Assembly: GCA_910575695.1 (NCBI GenBank)
Contig: CAJTGJ010000003.1
Span: 147,055-211,054, forward strand
Source: Oscillospiraceae bacterium
GTDB taxonomy: Bacteria; Bacillota; Clostridia; Oscillospirales; Oscillospiraceae
Reading direction: 5' to 3'
Length of the DNA stretch: 64,000 bases
In this document: piece by piece, positions 1 to 7,951 of the stretch
Layout: each line of letters starts with the position of its first letter
How positions within the stretch are numbered: position 1 is the stretch's first letter
The notes under the pieces: generated by a model
Seen by the model: only the letters and a program-made list of their open reading frames with translations
What the model was told of the DNA's origin: nothing
The model's database searches: none
Program-made: the position numbers and the translations under genes

Positions 1-678
1 CCGGGCCACACCGCCGGTAACCGCCACGGACTGATCCGTGCCGTCGGTGCTCAGAGAGACCAGGCTGTGGTTGGGGATCTCGATGGTCTCCAGGGGATGC
101 TCCATCCGGTCATCCTTCAGATACTCCACCTTGTCGATGTAGAACGCCAAAGTGTTGTCCCCGTCATCGCCCACTACGATACGGGCGGTGATCTTCACGT
201 TCAGCTCGGTATCGACGGTCTTGTCCTCGTAAACAAGCTTATCGTCCTCATCCCGAACGGCCTTGCCGTCACTGCCCATCTTGATGACATGGGCATTGCC
301 CGCCGTGTTCCCGGACTTCTCGTCCACAGTCAGGGTATAGGTCATGGTCTTGCCGTCGGTGGACTTTTGGCCGGTCACCACCGGCTTCACGTCCACGCCG
401 TTGAGCCTGACGGTGTCCAGGACCTCGGCCTGTCCGTCCACGATGATCTCGTCAGATGCACCGGGATGCAGGACATACCGCACTACGCGGGGAAACTTCT
501 GGTCCACATACGCCTTCATGGCGCCGGTGGAAAGCTCTGCCAGCCCTTCGGTGCTGAAATCGGCACGGGGGCTGCCCCCGGAGCCGTCAGCGGCCGCGAA
601 AGCCGTCAATGGCAGCAGCGTCAGGACCATCATAAGGCTCAGGAGCATTGCTGTCCATCGATTTATGGTTCTCCTCAT
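1..678 (-). CDS. secreted protein, N-terminal part (runs off left edge)
   Basis: The frame opens with ATG at 678 and is still open at base 1, so the C-terminus lies outside the window; 226 residues are visible. A GGAAGAAG-type ribosome site sits just upstream. Residues 1-29 form a classic signal peptide: a basic start (MRRTINR), a hydrophobic core and an AFA-A cleavage site. The mature part is hydrophilic, rich in Asp, Lys and Thr, and looks beta-rich, as in extracellular Ig-like domains of large surface proteins. No catalytic motif is recognisable. It is probably a secreted or wall-attached protein; family unknown. Confidence 0.75.
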   Translation of the reverse strand, partial: MRRTINRWTAMLLSLMMVLTLLPLTAFAAADGSGGSPRADFSTEGLAELSTGAMKAYVDQKFPRVVRYVLHPGASDEIIVDGQAEVLDTVRLNGVDVKPVVTGQKSTDGKTMTYTLTVDEKSGNTAGNAHVIKMGSDGKAVRDEDDKLVYEDKTVDTELNVKITARIVVGDDGDNTLAFYIDKVEYLKDDRMEHPLETIEIPNHSLVSLSTDGTDQSVAVTGGVAR

Positions 679-789
679 GTTTTCTTCTTCCTTTCCATCT
701 TTCACATATTTTTACATCTGCTTCCATTTTCAGGAAAATCCGTCAATTGTCCCAAAAAATCACCGCAAACCAGATGTAACTTCGGTTTA

Positions 790-818
790 AAGTTATCATA
801 TTTTGGAGAGGTTGTCAA
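790..818 (-). promoter_or_regulatory. sigma-A type promoter for the secreted protein gene
   Basis: On the minus strand a perfect TTGACA (813-818) is followed after 17 bases by TAACTT (790-795). This places transcription start about 105 bases upstream of the ATG at 678. Inferred from consensus only. Confidence 0.5.
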
Positions 819-1126
819 TCTGTGTTCTTGCTGTCTTTTTTATAAAAAAAGCACTTGAGGCAGGGCCAGACCGCTTCAGGCTGGCCGTAACGCCAGTGTG
901 CCTCAACAAATCAACGCCCCCTGGACAGGAACATCCGAGGGCCGTTTTATTTTTACTGTTTGACAGGTATTTTTCCCGTCCGGAGGCGGCCTCCCATGTA
1001 GAGCTGAGTCCGGACTGTTTCTGCCTCCTGTTCAAGCAGCGGTTTCATATACCGCCCTATGAATTTCGCAGGCTCAGCGGCGTACCGGTGGACAAAGCCT
1101 GACGTAAAATACCAAAGCTGTTCCCT
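819..1126. other. intergenic region without a convincing gene
   Basis: Between the promoter of the secreted protein and the terminator near 1150 only short open frames occur, and none has a good ribosome site or recognisable product. A small hairpin (GGCCAG/CTGGCC) lies around 863-886. Confidence 0.5.
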
Positions 1127-1171
1127 AAAAGCGCCGGGGCCCGCTCCAACCGCAGGCCCCGGCGCTTTTTT
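1127..1171 (-). terminator. rho-independent terminator, probably bidirectional
   Basis: AAAGCGCCGGGGCC pairs with GGCCCCGGCGCTTT around a 13-base loop, with a T-run on the plus side and a shorter TTTT on the minus side. It lies just past the stop at 1183 and ends the sigma factor operon. Confidence 0.8.
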
Positions 1172-1182
1172 GCCGTCAGAGG

Positions 1183-2739
1183 TCATTTTTTTGTGGCTTT
1201 GCGCACTTCCAGATAGTAATGCTCCTCATTTTGGTCCAGGGTGACGGTATCCACCCCGTTTTCCCAGTCAAAGCCGAAATTCTGCCGGACGATTTCCACG
1301 CCGTCCGTGTTGACGGTCCTCGCGGTCTGGGCGGTAAAGTCCAGGTTGGCGCCCAGCTTCGTCACCAGATCATAGCCGTACACGCTCTTGTTTTCGCTTC
1401 CGGTGCAGGCAAAATCGTAGCTGCCCTCCTTGAGGTAACTGGCCTCCACGGCGACGCTCTCCCCGGCGGGGATGGTGACCTGGGCCTTCAAATAGAACAC
1501 CCGGTTAAACACCGGAAAATCCAGGTCCTCCAGAAAGGCGAGGTCATACCGCTCCCCCGGGTCGTCCAGCAATATGCCGGTGTCCAGCAGGGCGTCCTTC
1601 ATGGCCCCGAACAGCATATCGGCGCCGGCTATGGTGCTGTAGCCCGCGTAGTGTATGTCAAACACGGTGCGCAGGGCGCTGTCCAGGTCCGTCTCATACT
1701 GCCGCACATCGGCGCCGATCTCCACGCCCCATTCCAGATAGTTCGTGCTTGCCGGGTTGCCGTCGGAGACGCCCAGCGTCTGGAAGCTGTCCACCGGCTC
1801 CCCGATGGTGATGATATAGTGGCGCTCAGCCCGTTCCTTTTCATAGAAATCCGGGTCAACGGATGAACCGGCGGCGGGGGGCTGGGGGACGTCAAAGCTA
1901 TTCCGTCTCGTCCCGTTCTCCGGGTCGAAGCTGCCGCCGTTGAAATTGTAGGAAAGAATCCGGGTTTTGCGGGAATCAAAGGAAAAGGCGGCGTGGATGT
2001 TGGGGTGCTCCGCTTCGGCGTCCTCCGCCACCCAGGGGTTGGTGATCTCGTACACCGTCGCCGGGATATCGGACAGGTCGGGCCAATCCTCCAGCGCCGA
2101 TGCCTGGTAGCGCCCGTCGGACAGCAGCGTCCGGTATTCCGTCCAGCTCTCCGGGTTGTTCATACTGGGCAGACCGCCGGACCTTCCAACGTTCAGATGA
2201 GAATATTTTCCTGTGAGCAAGCCGGCGTCCACCTCCTCGCCGTCCACGGTGAGGACGGGATAGCGGTCGTACCCCTCGCGCATATAGAAGCCGCCCACAA
2301 AGGGATAGAGCAGGGTAACGTCCCGGTCCTCCCCTGTGGGGTTGGTGAGGGTGTAGGAATCCGTCACCGGCAGGCCGTAGTACGGATGGTCAGGGTCCCC
2401 GGCCATCCAGCCCTGAAAATCGTAGGTGATCTCCCGTTCCGCCGTCAGGCCCTCGCCGCCCTCCACCGTGGTCAGGGGGAACACCGGCCCGGCGTAGGAC
2501 ATGAACGTGGAGCCTTCGTTGTGTCCGCTGCCCCCCGCACTGCCGCCGATGGGCAGCCAGGGGATCTTCCCGCTGAACACCCCCGCGCCCAGTCCAACCA
2601 CCAGTGCTGCCGCCGCCGCGATGGAGCCGAATTTCAGCCAGCGCACCCGGCTTTTGGCGGGCTTCGTCTCCCTGGCCTCGATAATCAATTCGTCCTTGAC
2701 CTCTGTGATGGCGTCATAAAGCGTCTCTCTGGTCATCAT
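1183..2739 (-). CDS. membrane-anchored partner (putative anti-sigma factor) of the ECF sigma factor
   Basis: 518 residues. Residues 1-35 are charged and presumably cytoplasmic; 36-57 form one transmembrane helix of Ala, Val and Gly; the remaining ~460 residues are a soluble, presumably extracytoplasmic domain without recognised catalytic motifs. The start overlaps the stop of the upstream sigma factor (ATGATG), implying translational coupling. One-helix proteins coupled to ECF factors are typically anti-sigma factors that hold the sigma at the membrane until a surface signal arrives. I see no zinc-binding HxxxCxxC motif, so the assignment rests on topology and context. The ectodomain is unusually large for an anti-sigma factor and may be the sensor. 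Confidence 0.6.
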   Translation of the reverse strand: MMTRETLYDAITEVKDELIIEARETKPAKSRVRWLKFGSIAAAAALVVGLGAGVFSGKIPWLPIGGSAGGSGHNEGSTFMSYAGPVFPLTTVEGGEGLTAEREITYDFQGWMAGDPDHPYYGLPVTDSYTLTNPTGEDRDVTLLYPFVGGFYMREGYDRYPVLTVDGEEVDAGLLTGKYSHLNVGRSGGLPSMNNPESWTEYRTLLSDGRYQASALEDWPDLSDIPATVYEITNPWVAEDAEAEHPNIHAAFSFDSRKTRILSYNFNGGSFDPENGTRRNSFDVPQPPAAGSSVDPDFYEKERAERHYIITIGEPVDSFQTLGVSDGNPASTNYLEWGVEIGADVRQYETDLDSALRTVFDIHYAGYSTIAGADMLFGAMKDALLDTGILLDDPGERYDLAFLEDLDFPVFNRVFYLKAQVTIPAGESVAVEASYLKEGSYDFACTGSENKSVYGYDLVTKLGANLDFTAQTARTVNTDGVEIVRQNFGFDWENGVDTVTLDQNEEHYYLEVRKATKK

Positions 2740-3293
2740 ACTGTGATCCCCTCCTGTTCCAGGTCCTGTCTCAGGCTTTTCCGCAGCCGCTGGAGCCGCT
2801 TGGCCATCTGGTTGGGGCTCACGCCCCAGCTTTTTGCCAGAGCCTGCACCGCCTGGCCGTACCAGTACCGCCGCAGGAACAGCGCCCGGTCGTCCCGGCT
2901 CAGGCCCTCCAGCCAGCCCTCAATCCGGCGGGTGAGGGCGCGGACCTCCACAGCCTCCTCCACGCTCCCTGGCCCGGGCAGGCACTCCTCCAGCCCGGAC
3001 AGCAGGCTTTCCATGCCCGCGTAACGCTTCTGGGCGTGCTCCCGCCGCCAGCGGCTGATGGACAGGTTGCGCACGATGCGTCCCAAAAACGGCGGCAGAC
3101 AGTCGGGCCGCTGGGGCGGCATGGCGTTCCAGGCGTTGTGGTAGCTGTCGTTGACGCATTCCTCCGCGTCCTCCCGGACGGACAGGATGTTCTGGGCAAT
3201 GGCGCGGCAGTAGGGCCCGTACTTTTTGTCGGTCTCCGTGATGGCGGCTTCGTCCCGGCTCCAATACAGGGCAATGATGGCGCTGTCTTCCAT
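2736..3293 (-). CDS. ECF (sigma-70 family) RNA polymerase sigma factor
   Basis: 185 residues, the usual ECF size. The start is the ATG at 3293, 7 bases after GGAGG; a GTG at 3311 is possible but poorly placed. Region 2 is visible in the first half (EDAEECVNDSYHNAW, then the promoter-melting segment FLGRIVRNLSISRWR). Region 4 near the C-terminus holds the -35-binding helix-turn-helix (ALAKSWGVSPNQMAKRLQRL). It overlaps the downstream membrane protein gene by 4 bases. Regulation presumably runs through that protein; the targets cannot be read from this window. Confidence 0.9.
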   Translation of the reverse strand: MEDSAIIALYWSRDEAAITETDKKYGPYCRAIAQNILSVREDAEECVNDSYHNAWNAMPPQRPDCLPPFLGRIVRNLSISRWRREHAQKRYAGMESLLSGLEECLPGPGSVEEAVEVRALTRRIEGWLEGLSRDDRALFLRRYWYGQAVQALAKSWGVSPNQMAKRLQRLRKSLRQDLEQEGITV

Positions 3294-3402
3294 CTCCTCG
3301 CCTCCCTTCACCCTTAATAACGCAGACGGGGCGGGGATATGCTCTCTTGTCCGCGGAAATTTAAAAATATTTTAACATGGCAAATGCCGGGGCGCCAGCC
3401 TC

Positions 3403-3431
3403 TTGCGCCCGGCGGGAGAAAGTAGTACAAT
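3403..3431 (+). promoter_or_regulatory. promoter of the SWIM/MoxR/VWA operon
   Basis: TTGCGC (3403-3408), a 17-base spacer and TACAAT (3426-3431), 38 bases before the ATG at 3469. Good spacing and -10 box; not tested. Confidence 0.5.
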
Positions 3432-3468
3432 ATGCCTGATTTATTTTCCTCAAAAAGGAGTAGTCTGC

Positions 3469-4917
3469 ATGAATTTGACGGAACAATTCATTCTCCTCCA
3501 GGCGCCCAACCCCGCCGCGGCGGAAAACGGACGGAAGCTGTCGAAAAAAGGCAGCTTTTCCGCCCACAAGCGGACGGAGGACGGCGCTCTGTACTGGGCG
3601 GAGTGCGCGGGCAGCGGCAAGAACCCTTACCGGGTGTCCATCGACTTCACCAACCAGGACGCGCCCACCTGCCGGTGCTCCTGCCCCAGCAGGCAGTTCC
3701 CCTGCAAGCACGCCCTGGGGCTGATGTTCGAGATGCTGGCGGCAAAGCCCTTTGAGACGGCGGAGATGCCCCAGGACATCGCGGAGAAGCGGGCCAGGCA
3801 GGCCGCTCGGGCGGCAAAGAAAGCGGCTGGAGACGGCGGGGACAAGCCCGCCAAGCCCAAAAAGCCCAACGCTGCCGCCCGGAAGAAAAAGCTGGCGAAA
3901 CAGCTGGAGGGCCTGGACATGGCGGAGCGGATGGTCAACGACCTGCTTACCTCCGGCCTGGGCACCCTGGCGGGCAGCTCGGCCCAGACCTTCGACAAGC
4001 TGGCGAAGGATCTGGGGAGCTGCTACCTCACCGGGCCCCAGACCGCGTTCACCCGCATCGCCCTGACGGTGCGCACGGTGCAGAAGAACCCGGAGCAGGC
4101 GGACGCGGCCTATGCCGAGGCCCTGCGCCTGCTGGTGGCCCTGCGCTCCACCATTAAAAAAGGCCGGGTGTTTTTGGAGGGCAAGCTGGAGGCCGGGGAC
4201 TATTCCGCCGAGGATTCCGCCCTGTTCGAGGCCCTGGGCGGTGTTTGGAAGCTGGAGGAATTGCAGGCCGTCGGCGCGGTCAAAGAAAACGCCCGGCTGG
4301 CCCAGCTCTCCTTCGACGTGTCCCTGGACGACGCCAGGAGGGAGTACGTGGAGCGGGGCTGGTGGATTGACATCGACAGCGGGGAGCTCTGGCAGACGCT
4401 GAACCTGCGGCCCCTGAAGGCGCTGAAGCACGTGAAGGGGGACGACAGCCGGTTCGGCCTGCTGGAGATTCCGGCGCTGTACATATACCCTGGGGAGGGC
4501 GACCGCCGGGTGCGGTGGGACAGCGCCTCCACCCGGCCCCTGACGGCCCCGGAGCACGCGGGCCTGCCCAGGCTGGCCCAACCGGATTTGACGGCGGCGG
4601 TGAAGCTGGTGAAGGGGAAGATCAAGAATACCCTGGCCCCCAAGTTCCTGGCGGTGCTTCTCCCTGTGGGGAGAATCGGCAGGGTCGGGGACGAGTACAC
4701 ACTGGAGGATCCCCAGGGAGGCCGCATCGCCCTGCGCGACCGCCCCGAGGACGGCCCCGGCCACGCCTGTGTGGAGCGGCTGGGGATGCTGCCCCGGGAA
4801 ATCCCGGCGGGAAGCGCCCTGTTCGGGCTGATGTTCTACGACGGGCGGGACAAGGCCCTGTGCCTGCATCCCTACAGCGTCATAACGCCGGATGAGATCC
4901 TCCGGCTACAATATTGA
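3469..4917 (+). CDS. SWIM zinc-finger protein, first gene of the six-gene operon
   Basis: 482 residues from the ATG at 3469, preceded by AAAGGAG. A SWIM-type zinc motif is clear at residues 68-81: C68-x-C70, then C79-x-H81. SWIM fingers bind DNA or protein partners. After it comes a basic, Ala/Lys-rich stretch (about 100-150), then an alpha/beta region of unknown fold. The gene starts a tightly packed plus-strand operon: its stop lies 13 bases before the ATG of the HEAT-like protein. The order SWIM, HEAT-like, MoxR, GxxH protein, VWA recurs in diverse bacteria as far as I recall, but its job is not known to me. It is probably the substrate- or nucleic-acid-recognition part. Confidence 0.8.
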   Translation: MNLTEQFILLQAPNPAAAENGRKLSKKGSFSAHKRTEDGALYWAECAGSGKNPYRVSIDFTNQDAPTCRCSCPSRQFPCKHALGLMFEMLAAKPFETAEMPQDIAEKRARQAARAAKKAAGDGGDKPAKPKKPNAAARKKKLAKQLEGLDMAERMVNDLLTSGLGTLAGSSAQTFDKLAKDLGSCYLTGPQTAFTRIALTVRTVQKNPEQADAAYAEALRLLVALRSTIKKGRVFLEGKLEAGDYSAEDSALFEALGGVWKLEELQAVGAVKENARLAQLSFDVSLDDARREYVERGWWIDIDSGELWQTLNLRPLKALKHVKGDDSRFGLLEIPALYIYPGEGDRRVRWDSASTRPLTAPEHAGLPRLAQPDLTAAVKLVKGKIKNTLAPKFLAVLLPVGRIGRVGDEYTLEDPQGGRIALRDRPEDGPGHACVERLGMLPREIPAGSALFGLMFYDGRDKALCLHPYSVITPDEILRLQY

Positions 4918-4930
4918 GGAGGTGGGGGTC

Positions 4931-6844
4931 ATGAATTTACAGCCTCTTTATGATGTAAAAACCCGGCTGGAATACGCCGCCATCGCGGGGGTGTCCCTGC
5001 TGGGGGAGGATTTCCGGCTCCAGCGGGGGCTGGAGGCCATGAAGCCCCTGGCGGCGGCAAGCCCGGTATTGGGCAAGATCAATGGCGGGCTTGCCAAGCT
5101 GCTGGCCGCGCCCCCGGAGCAGCGCCCCGGTCTTCTGCTGGACGTGCTGGCGCTGGTGGACGCGGTGGCCTACACCCAGGCCCGGACCGGGGTGGACGGG
5201 GAGCTGGAGCCCCTTCCCGTGGGCGGCGGGACATACCGCCAGATCTCCTATGGGCAGATCAGCCCTCTGCTCACCGCCCTGACCACCACCGGAGGCGGGC
5301 GGATGGAGATCATCCAGTCCGCCTGGGACAGCCATCCCGAATTTTTTGAGGATTACCGGGTGCTGCCCGCCGTAGTGGCGGGTTTGGGGGACGGCTACGG
5401 CGAGCTTGCCGAGCTGAACGCCAGGCTGCTGAAGCAGCTGGGGCCGTCCGTGCTTCCGGCGCTGAAGCAGGGCTTCGACCCCGCCGGGAAGAAGGAGATG
5501 GCCCGCCGGGTGGAGGTCATTGCCGCCCTGGAGGGGGAAAAGGCCATGCCCTGGCTCCGGGAGGTGCTGCCCGCCGCCAAGAAGGACGTGCGTGCCGCCG
5601 TCATCACCGCTCTGGGCGGGGACGGGGGGAATACCGCCCTGCTCCTTGACCTGGCCAAGTCCGAGCGGGGGGCCAACCGGGACGCGGCTCTGGAGGCCCT
5701 GGCAAAGCAGGACGGCCCCGAAGTCCGGGCCTTCTGGGAACAGGAGCTGGCGGAGCACAGCCAGTCGGTGAAGTTCCTGGAGCCCTCCAGCGCGGACTGG
5801 GCCGTCGAGCTGGTGGCCGGCGGACTGCGGCAGCGGCTGGAGAAATTTCTGGACGGCGGGAAGTGCCCCAGGTACGAGGAGGGCACGGACATCACGACCT
5901 GGTGCTGGGCCATCGGCAAAAAGGATTCCCCCGTGATGCTGGACTTCTGGCGCTGGGCGGACAGCCGTATGGAGGAGATCGACGAGATCAGGAACGAAAA
6001 GGACAACTCGTATTTCTTCGGGGTAAAGCTCACCGACCATCTGCGGGACGTCATGCTCCACACCGGTCCCGGCCCCCTGCGGGACTACTGCCTGACCCTG
6101 TTCGACCGCCGCCCGGAGATGACCCGGTATCTGCATATCAGCTTCCAGGCCGCGCTGCTCTCCCTGCCTGCGGCGGAGGTCTATGAGAAGTACTCCCCCT
6201 ATATCATCACCATCAGGCCCCTGCTGGACAGGGAGCGCAAGGAGACGCTGAACAACGTCCTTCTGCGGGCCCTGGGCGAGGTGTATTGGAACCGTGCGCA
6301 GAACCGCCACGTGATCGTCCGGGGACAGGCCGTCGCCGAGCCCCTGGACCCCCGGTGGGTCAAGCGGCTGACCCGCGCGTCCTGCAAGCCCAATATGGGG
6401 CGGTACTGCCCCTTTGGCGGCGTGGACGAGGTGAACAGGTTTGACAAGGCCCTGATGGAGCTGGCCAACCCCGGCGACCCGGAGCAGTGCGCCCAGATCA
6501 TCCCCTATCTGCGCAAGCGCATGGCGGAGGCCGGGGGCTGGAACAGCCTCAGCCGCTATCTGCTGCAATTCGGCGGCAGCCCCAAGGGTGTGCTGGGCGA
6601 AGCCATGAAGAAGGGCAAGCCGGTGTACGTTTATTACGTCTGGGATCTGCTCAACGAGGCGTCCAAGGTCCTGCCCGCCGGGGAGGTGGCGGAGCTGTGC
6701 CGGGAGGTGCTGGACGCCAAATGGATCCGGTCCCAGGGCCGGGAAGCGGGCATGGCGGAGCTGGCCCTGCCCTGGACAATCGAACAGCTCAAGGCCGGGA
6801 AGCCCTTCCCGGAGTGGGACGAGTGGAACAAAATGCGGCCTTAA
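4931..6844 (+). CDS. HEAT-like helical-repeat protein (DUF5691-like position in operon)
   Basis: 637 residues from the ATG at 4931, preceded by GAGGAGG. The sequence is almost wholly alpha-helical. Around residues 170-270 it shows Ala/Leu-rich helical pairs typical of HEAT/armadillo scaffolds (for example REVLPAAKKDVRAAVITAL). No catalytic motif is visible, and there is no signal peptide or membrane segment, so it should be cytoplasmic. It lies between the SWIM protein and the MoxR ATPase; its stop is 15 bases before the next ATG. The family name is from memory of operons with the same order and needs a profile search. A scaffold role is inference. Confidence 0.6.
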   Translation: MNLQPLYDVKTRLEYAAIAGVSLLGEDFRLQRGLEAMKPLAAASPVLGKINGGLAKLLAAPPEQRPGLLLDVLALVDAVAYTQARTGVDGELEPLPVGGGTYRQISYGQISPLLTALTTTGGGRMEIIQSAWDSHPEFFEDYRVLPAVVAGLGDGYGELAELNARLLKQLGPSVLPALKQGFDPAGKKEMARRVEVIAALEGEKAMPWLREVLPAAKKDVRAAVITALGGDGGNTALLLDLAKSERGANRDAALEALAKQDGPEVRAFWEQELAEHSQSVKFLEPSSADWAVELVAGGLRQRLEKFLDGGKCPRYEEGTDITTWCWAIGKKDSPVMLDFWRWADSRMEEIDEIRNEKDNSYFFGVKLTDHLRDVMLHTGPGPLRDYCLTLFDRRPEMTRYLHISFQAALLSLPAAEVYEKYSPYIITIRPLLDRERKETLNNVLLRALGEVYWNRAQNRHVIVRGQAVAEPLDPRWVKRLTRASCKPNMGRYCPFGGVDEVNRFDKALMELANPGDPEQCAQIIPYLRKRMAEAGGWNSLSRYLLQFGGSPKGVLGEAMKKGKPVYVYYVWDLLNEASKVLPAGEVAELCREVLDAKWIRSQGREAGMAELALPWTIEQLKAGKPFPEWDEWNKMRP

Positions 6845-6859
6845 TGGGAGGAAACGAAA

Positions 6860-7951
6860 ATGGCAGACAAAAACGTACAGCGCCTTCCGGCGGAGGAGCT
6901 TTACCAGCGGGAGCTGGACGCGCTGATTTCGGCGGAGGCGGAGCCTGTCCCCACGGGCTGGCGGATGTCCCCCCGGTCGGTGCTGGCCTACCTGACGGGG
7001 AACGCCAAGGTCAAAGGGGTGGAGATCACCCCGAAATACATGGGAAACAAGCGGCTGGTGGAGATCGCCATCGCCACGCTGGTCACCGACCGGGCCCTGC
7101 TGCTCATCGGGGAGCCTGGAACGGCAAAGTCCTGGCTGTCTGAGCATCTGGCCGCCGCCGTCAACGGGGACTCCACCAAGGTGGTGCAGGGCACGGCGGG
7201 CACCACCGAGGAGCACATCCGCTATTCCTGGAACTACGCCATGCTCATCGCCAAGGGGCCGTGCCCCGAGGCCATGGTGAAAAGCCCGGTGTACCGGGCC
7301 ATGGAGACCGGCTCCATCGCCCGTGTCGAAGAAATTTCCCGCTGCGCCAGCGAGGTGCAGGACGCGCTCATCTCCATTCTGTCGGAGAAGCGGCTCAGCG
7401 TCCCCGAGCTGGGGCTGGAGGCGCCCGCCGCCAAGGGTTTCTCCGTCATCGCCACAGCGAACACCCGGGATAAGGGCGTCAACGATATGTCGGCGGCGCT
7501 GAAGCGGCGGTTCAATATCGTGGTCCTGCCCACCCCGTCCGATATGGAAACGGAAATGGACATCGTGCGCACCCGGGTGGCCCAGCTCTCCAGTGGTCTG
7601 GACCTGAACGCCCGCCAGCCCGACGAGGGTACGGTGGAAAAGGTGGTCACCATCTTCCGGGAGCTGCGGGCCGGGGCCACGCTGGACGGCAGGCAGAAGC
7701 TGAAAACCACCTCCGGGGTGCTGTCCACCGCCGAGGCCATTTCGCTCCTGGCCAACTCCATGGCGCTGGCCGGGAGCTTCGGGGACGGACGGGTGTCCGA
7801 CGGCGATTTAGCCGCCGCCCTTCAGGGGGCCGTGGTGAAGGACGAGGACAACGACAAGGTCACGTGGAAGGAATACCTGGAAAACGTGATGAAGAAGCGG
7901 GGGCATGAGTGGCTGTCCCTGTACCGCGCCTGCCGGGAGCTGAACGGGTAA
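6860..7951 (+). CDS. MoxR-type AAA+ ATPase
   Basis: 363 residues, preceded by GGAGG. Walker A is GEPGTAKS (84-91), Walker B ends in ARVEE (about 154-158), sensor 1 is VIATANT (196-202), and an arginine-finger segment lies near 213-218 (ALKRRF). This is the MoxR/RavA pattern: chaperone-like ATPases that work with VWA (MIDAS) partners to remodel proteins or insert metal cofactors. The matching VWA protein is two genes downstream. The stop TAA overlaps the ATG of the next gene, so the two are translationally coupled. Confidence 0.92.
   Translation: MADKNVQRLPAEELYQRELDALISAEAEPVPTGWRMSPRSVLAYLTGNAKVKGVEITPKYMGNKRLVEIAIATLVTDRALLLIGEPGTAKSWLSEHLAAAVNGDSTKVVQGTAGTTEEHIRYSWNYAMLIAKGPCPEAMVKSPVYRAMETGSIARVEEISRCASEVQDALISILSEKRLSVPELGLEAPAAKGFSVIATANTRDKGVNDMSAALKRRFNIVVLPTPSDMETEMDIVRTRVAQLSSGLDLNARQPDEGTVEKVVTIFRELRAGATLDGRQKLKTTSGVLSTAEAISLLANSMALAGSFGDGRVSDGDLAAALQGAVVKDEDNDKVTWKEYLENVMKKRGHEWLSLYRACRELNG

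Noticed and set aside
4937..7216. 759-codon minus-strand frame
   Set aside because: Antisense to the HEAT-like and MoxR genes of the plus operon; no motif of its own.
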